Made by a program: the position numbers and the translations under genes. The notes below the pieces were generated by a model. That model was not told the origin of the DNA, did not search any database, and saw nothing but the letters and a program-made list of their open reading frames with translations. From Dendrophyllia cribrosa (lineage: Eukaryota > Cnidaria > Anthozoa > Scleractinia > Dendrophylliidae), in the NCBI GenBank assembly GCA_024195265.1, contig JAJLRJ010000009.1:6104682-6168681 (forward strand): a stretch of DNA of 64,000 nucleotides, in the 5' to 3' direction. Of the stretch, positions 1 to 11,804 are shown piece after piece (the first letter of the stretch is position 1; the number at the start of each line of letters is the position of its first letter).

Positions 1-86
1 TAAGGAAAGCAAGAAACATAATATGTAGTACAAAGGACATCCTGTATGTAGTTTCCCTTTTTGAGAATTATGCCTTGCCCTTTTTA

Positions 87-123
87 GGGATGGTTCATTA
101 TTTATGGGGATGACCGGGTTGGG
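87..123 (+). repeat. Left 37-bp terminal inverted repeat (partner at 11389-11425)
   Basis: This 37-bp segment, starting GGGATGGTTCATTATTTATG, matches the reverse complement of 11389-11425 at 33 of 37 positions. The base triplet TTA lies just outside both ends (84-86 and 11426-11428), as a 3-bp target duplication would. The pair could be the ends of one 11.3-kb DNA transposon that later took in the LINE at 6604, or two independent copies of one terminal sequence. Confidence 0.6.
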
Positions 124-129
124 AAAATA

Positions 130-656
130 ATGAGTGAGTCATTTCCAGAATGTCTCAGCCAGTCAACGATAATGGGAAGGAATGGAAGCAACGCATGCGC
201 ATTTTTGTGTTTATACTTTGAACAAGTTGCTTCACAAGGTGTCCTAAGCCCAAGACAAGGATTGATGCTGCCAGCACAATGGAAAGATTTCCTTGAGCAG
301 TCAATAATTCAAGGAAATGACTTGCACGATGAACTTTTTGATCATGAAGGTGTTGACTTGGATGCAGAAGGTGCAGTTGAAATGGCAGGAGATGACTGTG
401 GTGTTGTTTCCCTTGGACAACAAAAAGATTTGTTCAGGGCGTCTGCAAAGGATTTGCTGGCAGGATGGCTTAATGAGTTATCAAGTAGGAAAAAGAGAAG
501 TTGTCACCTCTTCTGTGAGAGCAGTGTTGTTGTTTATTGACAGTTGTAGAGAACTCATTTTGTGGATTCCCATTCATTCACATAAAGACAGTAAAGCACT
601 AATAGTTAGTGCACCACCCGGTAATGGTTGTCATTTGCTGACTGGATTGTCAAAAT
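130..656 (+). pseudogene. Decayed cysteine-peptidase-like gene fragment
   Basis: The ORF opens with ATG at 130, shortly after the left inverted repeat, and runs 136 codons. It contains a GRNGSNAC block whose Cys could be a nucleophile. The matching downstream part, with a conserved-looking His (IHSHKD), is open only in another reading frame (317-658), so a frameshift lies near 480-490. The layout (Asn-Ala-Cys early, His late, about 170 residues) resembles papain-fold peptidase-like proteins common in cnidarian genomes. That assignment is from memory of the family and is tentative. Its position beside the terminal repeat suggests it may be cargo of a transposon. It is broken, so no activity is expected. 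Confidence 0.4.
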
Positions 657-1179
657 GACGGACTTCCATTGGCAGACCCCTACATGTTCATCTGAAAGGG
701 GTTTTATTGTACTGTGTAAATTGACATGGCAATGTGGAGCATTTTCCGAGTAGTTTTGGAAGTACATGTGTAATGTAATATTAATAAGAGCAGTTTTTAA
801 TTGAGTGCTGAAAGTAAATTATTTTGGGAAAGGCAAAAATTCTTGTGCCTCATTCTTGATGAATCAGAAATGCCAGTTAAGACCAAAACCTATCATGGCT
901 TAAAGGCATTTTCCGATGCTTTGCCCTGGCTACATTTGCTTTGAGCTCTGATTGGTCCATTGTGTTGTTTGCGTCTGATGTGATTGGCCAGAGTAATTGC
1001 TTTGGTTTTGGTTTTACGACCCTCAATTGTAAACTGCTCTATCAATTGAAGGGGTGCGCCGAATAAGGCCCTAAATGACTTTTGATGTAACATCAAATTC
1101 TCCTTGTGTTTCACAAGGGAATGCAAGGCAATTTTTAAGCAGAATCTAGTAGTTTATTAGAAGTCATTTAAGGGGAGCA
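657..1179. other. No gene seen; dispersed-repeat-like DNA
   Basis: I see no coding signal. The stretch 890-1070 has two CCAAT-type boxes (TGATTGG) and a segment about 'ggttttggttttacgac' that recurs loosely near 1650, which suggests an unclassified dispersed repeat. Confidence 0.3.
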
Positions 1180-1440
1180 GGGGTGGTGTAGTGGTGAGAT
1201 CACTCGCCTCCCACCAATGTGGCCGGGGTTCGATCCTCGGACCTGGCGTCATATGTGGGTTGAGTTTGTTGTTGGTTCTCTCCTTGCTCCGAGAGGTTTT
1301 CCTCCGGGTACTCCAGTTTTCCCCTCTCCTCAAAAACCAACATTCTAAATTCCAATTTGATCTGGAAAGAGGACCTGCATGAAAACCAGCTACGGCTGAT
1401 GCGGCTTTCCTCTCTAAATATAGTTATATAGTTATTCAAG
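1180..1440 (+). mobile_element. tRNA-derived SINE
   Basis: The 5' part is tRNA-like. It has an RNA polymerase III A box (GGTGTAGTGGTGAG, about 1185-1198) and a B box (GGTTCGATCC, 1227-1236). A non-tRNA body follows, with a CTCCGAGAGGTTTTCCTCCGGG block and a pyrimidine-rich CCCCTCTCCTC segment, then an AT-rich tail. Imperfect flanks (GTCATTTAAGG before, GTTATTCAAGG after) could be an aged target duplication. Peptides read across it are shadows. I recognise the body as a SINE type frequent in anthozoans but cannot name the family. Confidence 0.75.
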
Positions 1441-2218
1441 GCACCCCTTTAATTTGCTTTGGATTTAGATTACTATGTATATAGTGTGGAAAAAACTCAG
1501 ATCACTTTTTCCACCATTAATAGCTAGTTAAACCAAAACCAATAGTTGCACTTTTTTAACTGTGCAACCACATTTTTTAGCATCTAATTCAGACTCGTGT
1601 CTGGTTATGTCGTGATTGGGGAGAATTAATTTTTGGTTTCATTACATGTAATTGGTTTTGGTTGTACAGCACGTCAGTTGAAAACTGCTGTGTTTATTAT
1701 CCAAAGTGTAATAGAATAAAAAGCAAAATTCAATGTTTGGTAAGTTAGGGATCAAAAGAAATTGTACAAATTGGGTTGGTAGTTGTTATGTCATGTTGTT
1801 TTGGTACATAAGGTGCTTTTGTGGTTGCTGGAGCAAATGAAATTTACATCCAGTCTTGAACAGCGATACATGTTGTCTATTAGTCAAATATGGATTATAA
1901 CTGTAAATACTACTTTCTTTTACCCTGCACTGAAAAGTGAAAAGAAAGAAACCCCACCCGATTTGTTGACTGTCATACCTGATATTGAGGCTAGCAAAAG
2001 CTCTGTTTCGCATTATTGACTTGGTTTAGATCTCATCCAATTAGCCTTTGATTCATTTAGAATTTCAGCATGTAGAGTGTGTAGTAATATAGATGTTGAA
2101 AATGAGTGCACCTGGCCAACTGGCAAACAATTTTTTGCAATCTCACACATCCTAAACTATCCTTTTTATTCTACCATGTGTGCAGCAAGCGAGATCGAGT
2201 CAAAGGATAGTTCAAAAC
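1441..2218. other. No gene seen
   Basis: AT-rich DNA with no convincing ORF. A short imperfect hairpin (2154-2213, 'actatcc' against 'ggatagtt') precedes the F-box-like pseudogene. Confidence 0.3.
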
Positions 2219-2844
2219 AATGGCTCTTACTCATCTGTTTGTTTGGCCACTGGTATTTGAGGATCTTGAGCCAGAAGATCTCATAAGTGTGGCTTTAGTT
2301 TGTCTTACATGGTGGAGATATGTGTTTTAGGGACAAAAGTCAACTTCATAAGCGCTTCTCCAGTGTAAAGATCTTGATTCGGCCGACACACTGTCAGGCA
2401 GCATGTACCTGAAAGTACCACTGCGAACATTCACATCACTACACAGAGTCAACTTGTCTAATAAATCAATCTCGTCCAGGAATTTTGTAAAGCTCATTTC
2501 TGCCGCAAGACAACTCCGGGAGTTGAACATTGTATGGAAATGTCAGAAAGCGCAATCTTCAAAAGTTAAACCGTCTGTTACTTCGACGCTTGGGATCCAT
2601 AAACATCTCTCACAACAAACAATTTAATGTTCTAGTTATTGCCTGTATGTGTTTTCTCAATTTACTGGAAGAGATTTGTGCAAGAGGAATCCACCTGCAG
2701 TTCAGAGAGCTATTGTTTTTATTGAAGACCGTCCAACGTCTTAGAAATGGTCTAGAACTTGAAAGTGACATGGTGGAAAGCAACTGCTTGTTTGATGCGG
2801 TGGATACTGCTTCAGATTTTGAGCTTCTAGAATACTTTTTTTGA
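2219..2844 (+). pseudogene. Decayed F-box/LRR-like gene copy
   Basis: From ATG 2219 a short frame encodes a peptide matching the F-box pattern (VFEDLEPEDLISVALVC, then TWWRY), ending at a stop at 2327-2329. Continuing in other frames, 2403-2530 encodes leucine-rich text (LHRVNLSNKSISSRNFVKLI, LRELNI), and 2530-2844 continues it with a further LRR-like segment and a plausible C-terminus. The homologous text therefore crosses at least two frameshifts and one early stop. No intron signals interrupt it, so it could be a retrocopy, although no poly-A tail is visible. F-box proteins are substrate adaptors of SCF ubiquitin ligases; this copy cannot make a full one. Confidence 0.5.
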
Positions 2845-3309
2845 AATGAAAAACAAGTTATATGGATGCTCGCAAAATTACCTTGCATATCAGGGCTTGA
2901 ATTTAATTTCTTGGATAACTGACTCTTTGAGTTAGTAGACATAAATTTTACTAACCAAATTATAAAATTTATTATCCAAGAATCTGTGCTTGAATTTACA
3001 ATATATCAAATCGAAAATTGTGATAATAAATGGAACAAACTATTGAGTGGTTCAAATTACATGTCTTTGATAACCTACAAAATAAATAGACAATTTAACA
3101 CGAATCGAATTTTATCACTTTCATGAGTCTTCCATAGCAGTGTTCAAAACTGTACTTGTTCTTTTTTGTTTTTCTTGATCTTGTTTCCTCTCCATTACTT
3201 TTTGGCGGTGGCCTTTTTCTGAAAATCCATCTAATGATCTCTGCATAACAAACAGGGCACACTGCTGATCGCAAACAAGCCACTTCCAAAAAAACATAAA
3301 ACAAACAAG

Positions 3310-3508
3310 ATGGCGGAAAGTAACAAAGTTGTGTCCAGCTCTCCACATCTACCAAATAGGCCTGGGGTCAATTAAAAAAAAAAACTTTTACAAGTGTAAT
3401 TTACAAGTGTTGTCATTGTTTCAGAGGTTGAAAACAATAGCTACACTTGTAAATTACACTTGTAAAAGTTTTATTGAATTGACCCCTGGTTACCTTGAGT
3501 TCTGTGAA
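3310..3508 (+). pseudogene. Possible first coding exon split by a MITE
   Basis: An ATG in a good context (ACAAGATGGCGG, also a YY1-type element) opens at 3310. The frame runs to 3365 and meets the MITE at 3366-3484. Leaving out the MITE and one copy of its CCTGG duplication, the frame stays open for 25 codons and ends on a canonical donor (GAA|GTAAGC, GT at 3509). With the MITE present the frame stops soon after the insertion. I could not find following exons and do not recognise the peptide (MAESNKVVSSSPHLPNR at the start). This is either the first exon of a disrupted gene or a coincidence. Confidence 0.35.
3366..3484 (+). mobile_element. Foldback MITE with CCTGG target duplication, copy 1
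   Basis: A 119-bp near-palindrome with ends GGTCAATT...AATTGACC and internal ACTTTTACAAGTG repeats. CCTGG lies directly repeated at both edges (3361-3365 and 3485-3489). A second copy in the opposite orientation is at 45401-45516, again between direct CCTGG repeats. Confidence 0.8.
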
Positions 3509-5015
3509 GTAAGCGTTTTCATGTTCGATCGTACTGTTGTGCATATTCAACATAGAAAACAACCTTGTGCAAAAAGCAACACATCAGCCTTTTGTGAAAA
3601 TTAACATTATTTCTAAGAAGACTTTCTCTGCATGATAAAGAAAGAAAATTAAAGAAAATTTGTACTAACCATGTCGGGTAACTTTAACACATTTTTAGTA
3701 ACCAAACGTCGAAAACTACTAACCGTTGGTTAACAGGTTACCACTAAATTCCAGCCCTGCATATTATCAGTATTTATTTGTTTTATTTCTTGGCGGGAAT
3801 TCATGCAACTTTGGGGGGTCTGCTAATCCGCATGATTTGTCAGTGTTTTCAATCACTGGTTGACAGTTCCTTTGAGAAACCCGAGTAAAGTTGCTGATTG
3901 ATGTATTACTGTGCTAATGTTGTTGTAATCTGATATAAATTCAAATCATAGCCTTTTGGCGCATAGAAATTTTTGTAAGTTTCAGATATGTTATATTTAT
4001 AAAACTAGTGTATCCAAAAGATAGTAATTGCTGCGGTAAATTTGTTGTAATAATGCTGTTTTATCGCCTCGCTGGTATTACAGAATTTTCTCTTTCGTTT
4101 TTTGAGGGAAAGCAAAGCAAATGTAACCGGGATGAATCGACGAAAACTCCAGCTGATAAGACTAATTTTGTTTTGTAATTCACGCATCAAGTTCTTGCAA
4201 TGTCTGTAGAATATTGTTGAGCAAAGGACGCGTTCACCACGAGGAAGGTGTGAAAATTTAGGTTTAACTTAATTATTGATAATGAATATGTTGCGTTACT
4301 AGCTAGCCGTATCGTATTCGCGTCACCACGCGCTCTGCTCAGGTTTCGCTTCCCCACGCGCTCAGCTTAGTCTCATCGACCGCTGTCGGAGTGATTTCAA
4401 AATAAATTTGTCTTTTATTCCGTACAATCTTCGAAAATCTTTGCTATCCAACGGTCCTATCACCATGCCTCACAGTCCTCGCTCAACTCGCGGTAGTCTT
4501 CGACACTTCAGTTCCTATTACGACTGGCACATATTGGACCAAAATATTACAAATCTCGCAGCCAACAGCTTGAAACAACAGTTCTTTTGCCTACTTGTTA
4601 CACCAACCATCACTTAAAAACTTACTACAAATCAATGTTCGAACCTGAATTTTGAGGGACAACTTGACGTATTTACGATCATTTTACACAGTTCCACAGT
4701 GTTACGTACAATACGCCCTTGCCAAGATGCATGTGTATAAAATAATAATTGTTGTGGACTGTATATTATTTTCTTCTTCACAAACGTGACAAATCACTTT
4801 GATATTAGTACTGTTTTTACGTGTAACAAGTGTGCTTTTAATATTCTCTGTCGCATAAGTCTCAAAACATGTATTGAAAACTTTGCATACAATCTAAACT
4901 TCGCCAAATATGGGCGCAGTTTTATCACTGACAAACTGGAAGGAAAGGAAACTCTATTCTGATTTGTACTGATAACAAGAACAACAACTCTTCGAGTAAT
5001 GAAGTCGTGCTTTAA
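3509..5015. other. No gene supported; small direct repeat
   Basis: AT-rich sequence without a recognisable gene. At 4320-4365 a short direct repeat occurs (CCACGCGCTCTGCTCAGG, then CCACGCGCTCAGC). A 69-codon ORF at 4408-4617 matches nothing I know and is not called. Confidence 0.3.
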
Positions 5016-5406
5016 AGGGACACTGTCACCTATTTTTAGTACGACTTTGAAAAGCCAAAAAACATATTTGTTTCAATGGAAACCTTAAAATAATGGTCCA
5101 GTTTTGTTAACAAATACTCTTCGAGTGCACAGAAACTAGTATTCGTTATCTTTGGCTGCGGATAGGCAAGATGGAAATGGATTGCAACTTGAAAAAATTG
5201 GCCAATTTTTTCAAGTTCCTCCTAAGAGTCGTGGAAAAATCGCAGAAAAACTTATTATGGTATGTTCCTCCTTGAAGAAATCACTTGATCTTATCTTTTT
5301 GGTGTTCTAAAAGCAATGTTATGTCTGAGCAAAGGTACTCTGTCATATATTTTATTTTTAGTGTATTTTGACCGAAACACAGCAAAATCTGCGTGACAAT
5401 GCCCCT
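5016..5406. mobile_element. TTAA-flanked MITE (piggyBac-like ends)
   Basis: The ends AGGGACACTGTCAC and, reversed, AGGGGCATTGTCACGC are inverted relatives. TTAA sits directly outside both ends (5012-5015, 5407-5410). TTAA duplications are characteristic of piggyBac-type (and Kolobok) transposition. No transposase is present, so the element is non-autonomous. Confidence 0.7.
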
Positions 5407-6603
5407 TTAAGATGCTTTAAGGGTCTTGTAAGTGCCCCTAAGGTACGAGAATTAATTCAATATATTGCAGTTATGATTTGTTTTACATGTACAGTCGCTT
5501 TTCCGGTCACACTAGGTGATCTGTCACAAACGTTACTATACTGTAACTATTTGAAACCTTTAATCAATCTTTCGCAATCACATGGCATGAAACGTCAACT
5601 TAATACTTCCATTTATCTGTTGCTCGAAAAGAAAGAAAACGAAATTGTTATCGAAAGGAACTCTCGCCAAACCCGGCAATAATGTACTAAGTTCCTTTTA
5701 CTTGATGTTTCATTTCGTCATTTTTATTTTTCTTACGTTGTAAATAAATCCAATCATCCATGAGTTTGAAGTTGCTATATCAACTGATATGACGTCACTA
5801 ACACTTCGCCTCAGGCTATAAACCACTTGAAAAAAGTGAACTTTTTCACTTTTTGGAGCCCATTTTATAAGTCGTACGCTTGGCTCAAAGCCAAGGCATG
5901 TAATTATTCCTTGCCAGGTCAAAACAATATCTACTTGCGTCAGAGAAAATTGTGTGATTTCACATGAAACATGCTGCCAGACTGCGCGGCACCGGCATGT
6001 GAATTGAACTATTATTTACATTGAAATCGAAATTTTCGATGGCAAAATCAAGACCAGTTCACATCAAATTCGATCAAATTTGCTGAATTCAATAAACTAT
6101 GATGTAAATCTCATGCAAAGTGAAAGTGATTTAATTTGAAACATGCACTATAAACACAACTCCTGCATTGCACAGTGTGGCATGCATCACAGGGAACTGG
6201 TTAAAAGAATTCATTTCATATTTCTGCATTTTCATTTGTGTATTACATGTAAAACACGTTGAAAGAATGGTAAATGAGCATTTGACTTTATCCTTTGCTT
6301 GACTACAAGATCTGAAATTGAAATGAAGAACAACTATATGCCAGCCGACTACAGTACATTTTTATTTATCACATTTTGATAGAAAACTCCAACATTTATT
6401 GTTTTGTGACAACGGAAACCTTGCGGTTTTCACTGCAATATTTAAGAATCAGGTTAAAAAAAATTGATTTCGATGCGAACGTCCATGAGTATTACTGTTA
6501 ATAATTTATTTTTCATGTTTTGTTTATTCCAAAGCACTGTGGCTTTTCTTGGGTAAGTCTTATGTTAACACAGCATTTTTTCATAACCAGGTCACTTTGT
6601 TGT
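5407..6603. other. No gene seen
   Basis: Low-complexity AT-rich DNA. It ends with GGTCACTTTGTTG at 6591-6603, the left target duplication of the LINE that follows. Confidence 0.3.
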
Positions 6604-9600
6604 CATCGCACGATTCCTAAGATTTTCTGACAGAGAACCTGTATTCAGATGCGGCCGAAAGCTGAAAGATACCCCATATAAAATGAACTGCGCAAGGTTC
6701 AAATGAGCAAACTAAAAAAAGCTAGAAATGAGGGAAAACAAGCTGAAGTCTGAACCTGATAAACTATATATAAAGGGTAAATATATAAAAATGTAAAGGC
6801 GCTTTATTTTAGTTTAGTTTCAAGTTGTTTTTTTTTTTTCCCTTTCCATTATGCTAATCTGGAAGTCATATAAGATTTCATTTGGCACCATCAACATTTT
6901 TTTAGCGCCTTATTTGGCTCTAATTAACACCCGCTAGGCGTTTCTTAGACGACGCAACTTAGTTCATTAAAACTTAAGCATTTCCCGGTGAAGGAGCCAG
7001 GGACAATTAGGTTGGATTAACTATCGAAAGGATTAGTTGACTGTTAAGGCTCGCAAACAGTTTACTCTGGAGCGAAAGGTAAGGTTTTCAATATTTTTCC
7101 GCCCTCTGTCTTCTTGTGTGTTTTATGTAATGTGTTGTGAAATATTCAACTCGTCCGTGCATAATCAGTTTATGTTATGTGTATGTCTTTATATGTTAAC
7201 GAACCTGCCATTCATTTTAAAACAATGCGGTATTGTGAAACCTATAGACTTAGCTAGAGGTGACAACAATCTATTTATATTGTACAAAAAAAGATCGCGA
7301 TGAATGGTAATAATATTAAGCTGAAAGCTATCTCGCTCAACGTTTTCATGGTATTCGGACCTTGGAAAAGCGTAAAGGAATTCTAAATTGGTTAATCAAG
7401 CAAAAGGCAGATATTTGTTTTCTACAAGAAACCTATAGCACAAAGGAAATCGAAAACCAGTGGAAAGCGCAGTGGCATGGGATTTCTTTTTTGCGCACGG
7501 GTCTGCGCATAGTCGAGGGGTCGTCATACTTATACGACATACGCTTGATTTTAAACTAATTTCAGTCAAGTCCGACGAAGAAGGAAGATTCATCCTTTTG
7601 GAGGCTAATATTCAGGATTGTTCTTTTCTTTTGGTAAACATTTACACCCCTAACATAACAACTCAACAATCCGATTTTTTCCAAAAAATATCCAACATGA
7701 TCAACAGCGAGGAACACTTTAAGCAATGCAAAATCTTACTCGGTGGAGATTTCAATTTAACTCGCGACCTTTCCCTTGATTGCCTAGGTGGGAACCCAAC
7801 CTATAAACATTCAGTCAAAATTTTAGATGATATCTTAAATGAAAACGACTTAATTGATATTTGGAGGATACAAAATCCAGAAAGCAAACGTTTTACATGG
7901 AGGCAGAAACGTCCATTTATACAAAGGCGACTGGACTACTGGTTTATAAGTGATATATTAGAGGATGATGTTGCTAAGGCCGACATTATAACCACTATCA
8001 AAACAGATCATTCAGCAGTCATCCTTGAAATAGACAGCCTCAATAACCAACCACACGGCCCGTCCTTCTGGAAACTAAATAACAGTCTCTTAGAAGACAC
8101 TGATTACATTCTCCTGATGCGAGAGATGTTCCCTGAATGGAAAACAGAAATCAATTTCTGTAATGATCCAAGAATAGTGTAGGACTGGATTAAATTTAAA
8201 GTTCGCCAAGAAACCATTACTTACAGTAAACAAAAAGCCCGTCAAAGAAGAGATAAATTAACAATAATTGAAAATAAGCTTAAGATGTGTGAAGAAGAAG
8301 TAGTGGCATCTCCAACACCTGTAAATGTAGAGAATTTAGAAAAGGCTAAAGCGGAATATGAAAGAGAATACGACTATATTGTGTCAGGTTCGATTATTCG
8401 CTCTCGCATCACATGGTACGAAAAGGGAGAAAGAAACACTAAATTTTTTTTAAACCTTGAAAATAACAAAAAGAAAAAGAGCTCAATAAGAAAGCTGATT
8501 CAATCAAACGGTAAAGAATCTACCAACCCAAACACAATTTCAAAGGAAATCGAATTTTTCTTTGCGGATCTTTACGATGAAAAGGCAGAATTTACTTTTG
8601 ATCAAATGACTTGCCCCTTCTTGAACACTGCTAATATTCCAAAATTATCAGATGAAATGCGTGACACATACGAGGGCGAGCTAACATACGCAGAATGTTT
8701 TAATATTCTCTCCACGTTTAAAAACAACAAAACACCAGGTAACGTCGGCTTATCTGTGGAATTTTATAAGGTCTTTTGGCCGGAAATCGGGCGGAATCTT
8801 GTCGATTCCTTAAATTATTCCTATCGCCATGGTGAACTCTCGACAACTCAAAAACAAGCAGTAATAACTCTTTTACAGAAAAAAAATCGAGACAGACGAC
8901 TAATAAAGAACTGGAGACCAATTTCCTTAGTCAATGTTGATGCAAAAATTGGGTCAAAAGCGATCGCAAAACGACTTGAGAAAGTGCTTCCTCAAATTAT
9001 TCATTTCGATCAAAATGCTTATGTGAAAGGGCGAACAATTTTTGACGCAGTTCGCACCATTGATGATGTAATTGAGTTCACTAAACGGAAAGGCCATAAA
9101 GGTATTTTGACTGCTATTGATTTTGAAAAGGCCTTCGATTCGGTTAACCGGAGTTTTCTTTTTAGAACTTTAGAAGTCTTTGGTTTCGGCGCTTCCTTTA
9201 TTACCTGGATTAAAACATTTTACAATGACATATCAAGTTGCGTGATTAATAACGGCTTTACTACACCTTTCTTCCAAGTTAAACGCGGAGTTCGTCAAGG
9301 GGATCCTCTTTCCCTGTATCTTTTTATTATTGCTCTCGAGACTTTGGCGATATACATACGAAATAATAACCAAATACGAGGCATTAAGATCAACGAAACA
9401 GAAATGATTAAGTTGGTCAATTTCGCGGACGACATAACAACGTTCGTTAGCGATAAACCTTCTTTTTTTAATCTCATGGATAGTGTGAAACATTTTAGCA
9501 GATACTCGGGATTGAACATGAACCGTGAGAAAATCGAAATCCTTCCACTGGGCAACATGGAGCTTCATCACAACGACATGGGGGTTGAAGAAATAAAAAA

Positions 9601-11312
9601 ATTTGTAAAAATTTTAGGTGTATTTTTCACAAATGACAAAGTACTGTTTATTAAAAAGAATTTTGAATCCATCGAAAAGTCTGTCAAAGAACATTTACAT
9701 GGATAGAGCTGGAGAGGACTCACGTTGATTGGCAGAATTCAAGTCATTAAATCATTTGCTATCCCAAAAATTCTTTACCGCGTGACTCTTATTGCATGCG
9801 ATAAAGACTCGATACAAAAACTTAATTCAATTCCGTTCTCCTTCGTATGGAAAGGTAAAGACAAAGTGAAACGAGCGGCACTGATAAACCCAATAGAAAA
9901 AGGAAGCCTGAGTATGTCTGATATTAATTCAATGATTACGACACAAAGAGTTATGTGTATAAAAAGATATCTGGATCCTTACCCGGCAGGCTGGAAAATT
10001 TTTTTGGATTCGTACTTAAAAAAGTTAGGAGGGAAATTTCTCTTTCACTGCAATTTTGACTACAAAAAGCTCTCGATTACTGTCCCCTATTTCTATAAGG
10101 AGTGTCTTATGTCATGGTCCTCTCTAAATGAAAATAACCCGTCCACACTTGAAGAAATTGTAAATGAAGTTTTGTTGAATAACAAGAATGTTTGTATCGA
10201 AAACAAATCTGTTTTCAGCAAAAGACTAACTGAATGTGGTTTCTATAAAGTTGGCGACCTTTTCGACACTACAGGAGAGCTTGTGTTGGGAGGGGAATCG
10301 CGAAGTCTAAGTATCTCCCCCGTTGATGTCTTCCTATTATTTAGTATATATAACACGTTTTCACTAACATGGCGCAACATCTTAAACTTAAATAGGAATT
10401 TAATATCAATTCATACGCAACAGTTGAACCCAACAACCTTTCATCTCTACATTAACAACGATGAATACAATCTGGAGAAGGTTAAATCCAAAACACTGTA
10501 TCGCATTTTGGTCTCGAAAATTGCAAAAAATCCAACATCGGTCAAAAAATATGAAGAAACCTATAACACTGATTGTTTTCAACTAAATTGGAAAGCTATA
10601 TTCCTTTTACCTATTCAAATAACCTTGAGTACTAAACTGCGCGAATTTCAATACAAAATATTAAATAGGATCATGTATACAAATGATATGTTTTACAAGT
10701 TTAAAAAAGTCGAATCTCCTTTGTGCTATTGGTGCAAAACAGATATCGAAACTCTTGAACACTTTCTTTTCCAATGCCCAAGAGTTAGACTATTTTGGAA
10801 TGAAGTGGAAATGATATGTAAAGATAAATTAAAGCTTACCAAGCATTTAGAAATTAGAGATGTTATTTTTGGAATTGATAATCTAGAAAGTAATAGCAAT
10901 TTAATTAACTATATTATCTTGGAAAGCAAATATCTCCTTCACTTCTGTAAACTTAGTAACAAGATTTTAACTCCACAATTATTACTTGAGCGAATTAAAA
11001 ATACATACCAAATAGAATACTCCATAGCGAGCGAGAGAAATAACCTTAGTTATCACTATCAAAAGTGGGAGCCCCTAATCGCTCTTATTTCTTCTTAGAT
11101 TTTTGTCACCAAATATATCATTTTTTATCTCAACTCAAGCCGCTTTAATCATAAATTATACTACTTTAAGCAGTTTTTCGTACATTTGTCATTTTTGTAT
11201 TTTTAGTTTCTTTCTCTTTCATGTACTTAGATTGTGTAAATGTGTTTAACTGTTAGTTTTCTTACAAATGTAATATAGACAAAAATAAATAAAATACAAA
11301 AAAAAAAAAAAA
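6604..11312 (+). mobile_element. Tx1/L1-like non-LTR retrotransposon with 13-bp target duplication
   Basis: The element is bounded by GGTCACTTTGTTG (6591-6603 and 11313-11325, identical) and ends in a poly-A tract after AATAAA-type signals. It carries one long ORF2, decayed, with endonuclease, reverse transcriptase and a C-terminal CCHC knuckle. I found no ORF1 in the 700 bp ahead of ORF2, so it may lack the true 5' end or have a long 5' UTR. The perfect target duplication gives its exact limits. Confidence 0.9.
7300..11098 (+). pseudogene. LINE ORF2: AP-endonuclease, reverse transcriptase, CCHC knuckle
   Basis: The start is ATG 7300, whose peptide enters the endonuclease fold at once. Endonuclease text includes KADICFLQETY, VNIYTPN, LLGGDFN and the SDH-like TDHSAVI. 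The reverse transcriptase follows with TAIDFEKAFDSV, GVRQGDPLS and the catalytic FADD (about 9420-9435). The C-terminus has a knuckle CYWC-x8-H-x4-C. Two frameshifts lie in the endonuclease: near 7343-7350, and in the T6 tract 7487-7492. In-frame TAG stops lie at 8180-8182 and 9704-9706, the second where a Trp codon (TGG) is expected. Otherwise the frame is open, so this is a fairly recent but dead copy. The knuckle and motif order fit the L1/Tx1 group. Confidence 0.9.
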
Positions 11313-11388
11313 GGTCACTTTGTTGGAGAAAAAAACATAACCCCTGTCACTTAGGACGAAAAAAATTACAAAGCTCAGTAGGTTTTTC

Positions 11389-11425
11389 CCCGACCCAGTC
11401 ATCCCCATAAATAATGAACTGTCCC
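11389..11425 (-). repeat. Right 37-bp terminal inverted repeat (partner at 87-123)
   Basis: Reverse complement of this segment differs from 87-123 at four positions only, and TTA follows it at 11426-11428. It lies 64 bp beyond the right target duplication of the LINE, so the LINE would be nested inside a TIR element if the two ends belong together. Confidence 0.6.
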
Positions 11426-11804
11426 TTAGCGATGATTTTAGTTGGCAAATTATTTGGTAAGTTTTGGGCCTGTGAAATACTAAAGAATGTTTTTCACTTT
11501 CCTCATATTTTCACAAGTTTAACAATGATTGGTGTGACATGCACACATGCCTACGTGCATGAAACAAAAGTATATATTTATCTTTAATACTTCTCTGTAT
11601 GAAAACGTTTTTGAAAACAGTTCTGTCCTCGTGTACCGGTACAAAAACAAAAGACTAAACAATAGACTATGCAGACACAATACCTTAAATCCAAAGAGAA
11701 TACACTGTGGAATCCCTTGTGAACCCGTATACCAGGACAGAACCAGTTTAACAATGACTGATATGTTATGCATGCCGCATGCGCACATGCATGTAAACAA
11801 AAGT
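11426..11804. other. Duplicated flank containing the empty site of the next element
   Basis: Two related copies of a non-coding segment occur here: 11515-11620, and 11740-11804 continuing at 12448-12500. Both hold AACAATGA and ACATGC...AAACAAAAGTATAT-like text. The first copy lacks the insertion present in the second, so AGT at 11569-11571 is the unoccupied target site. Confidence 0.65.
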
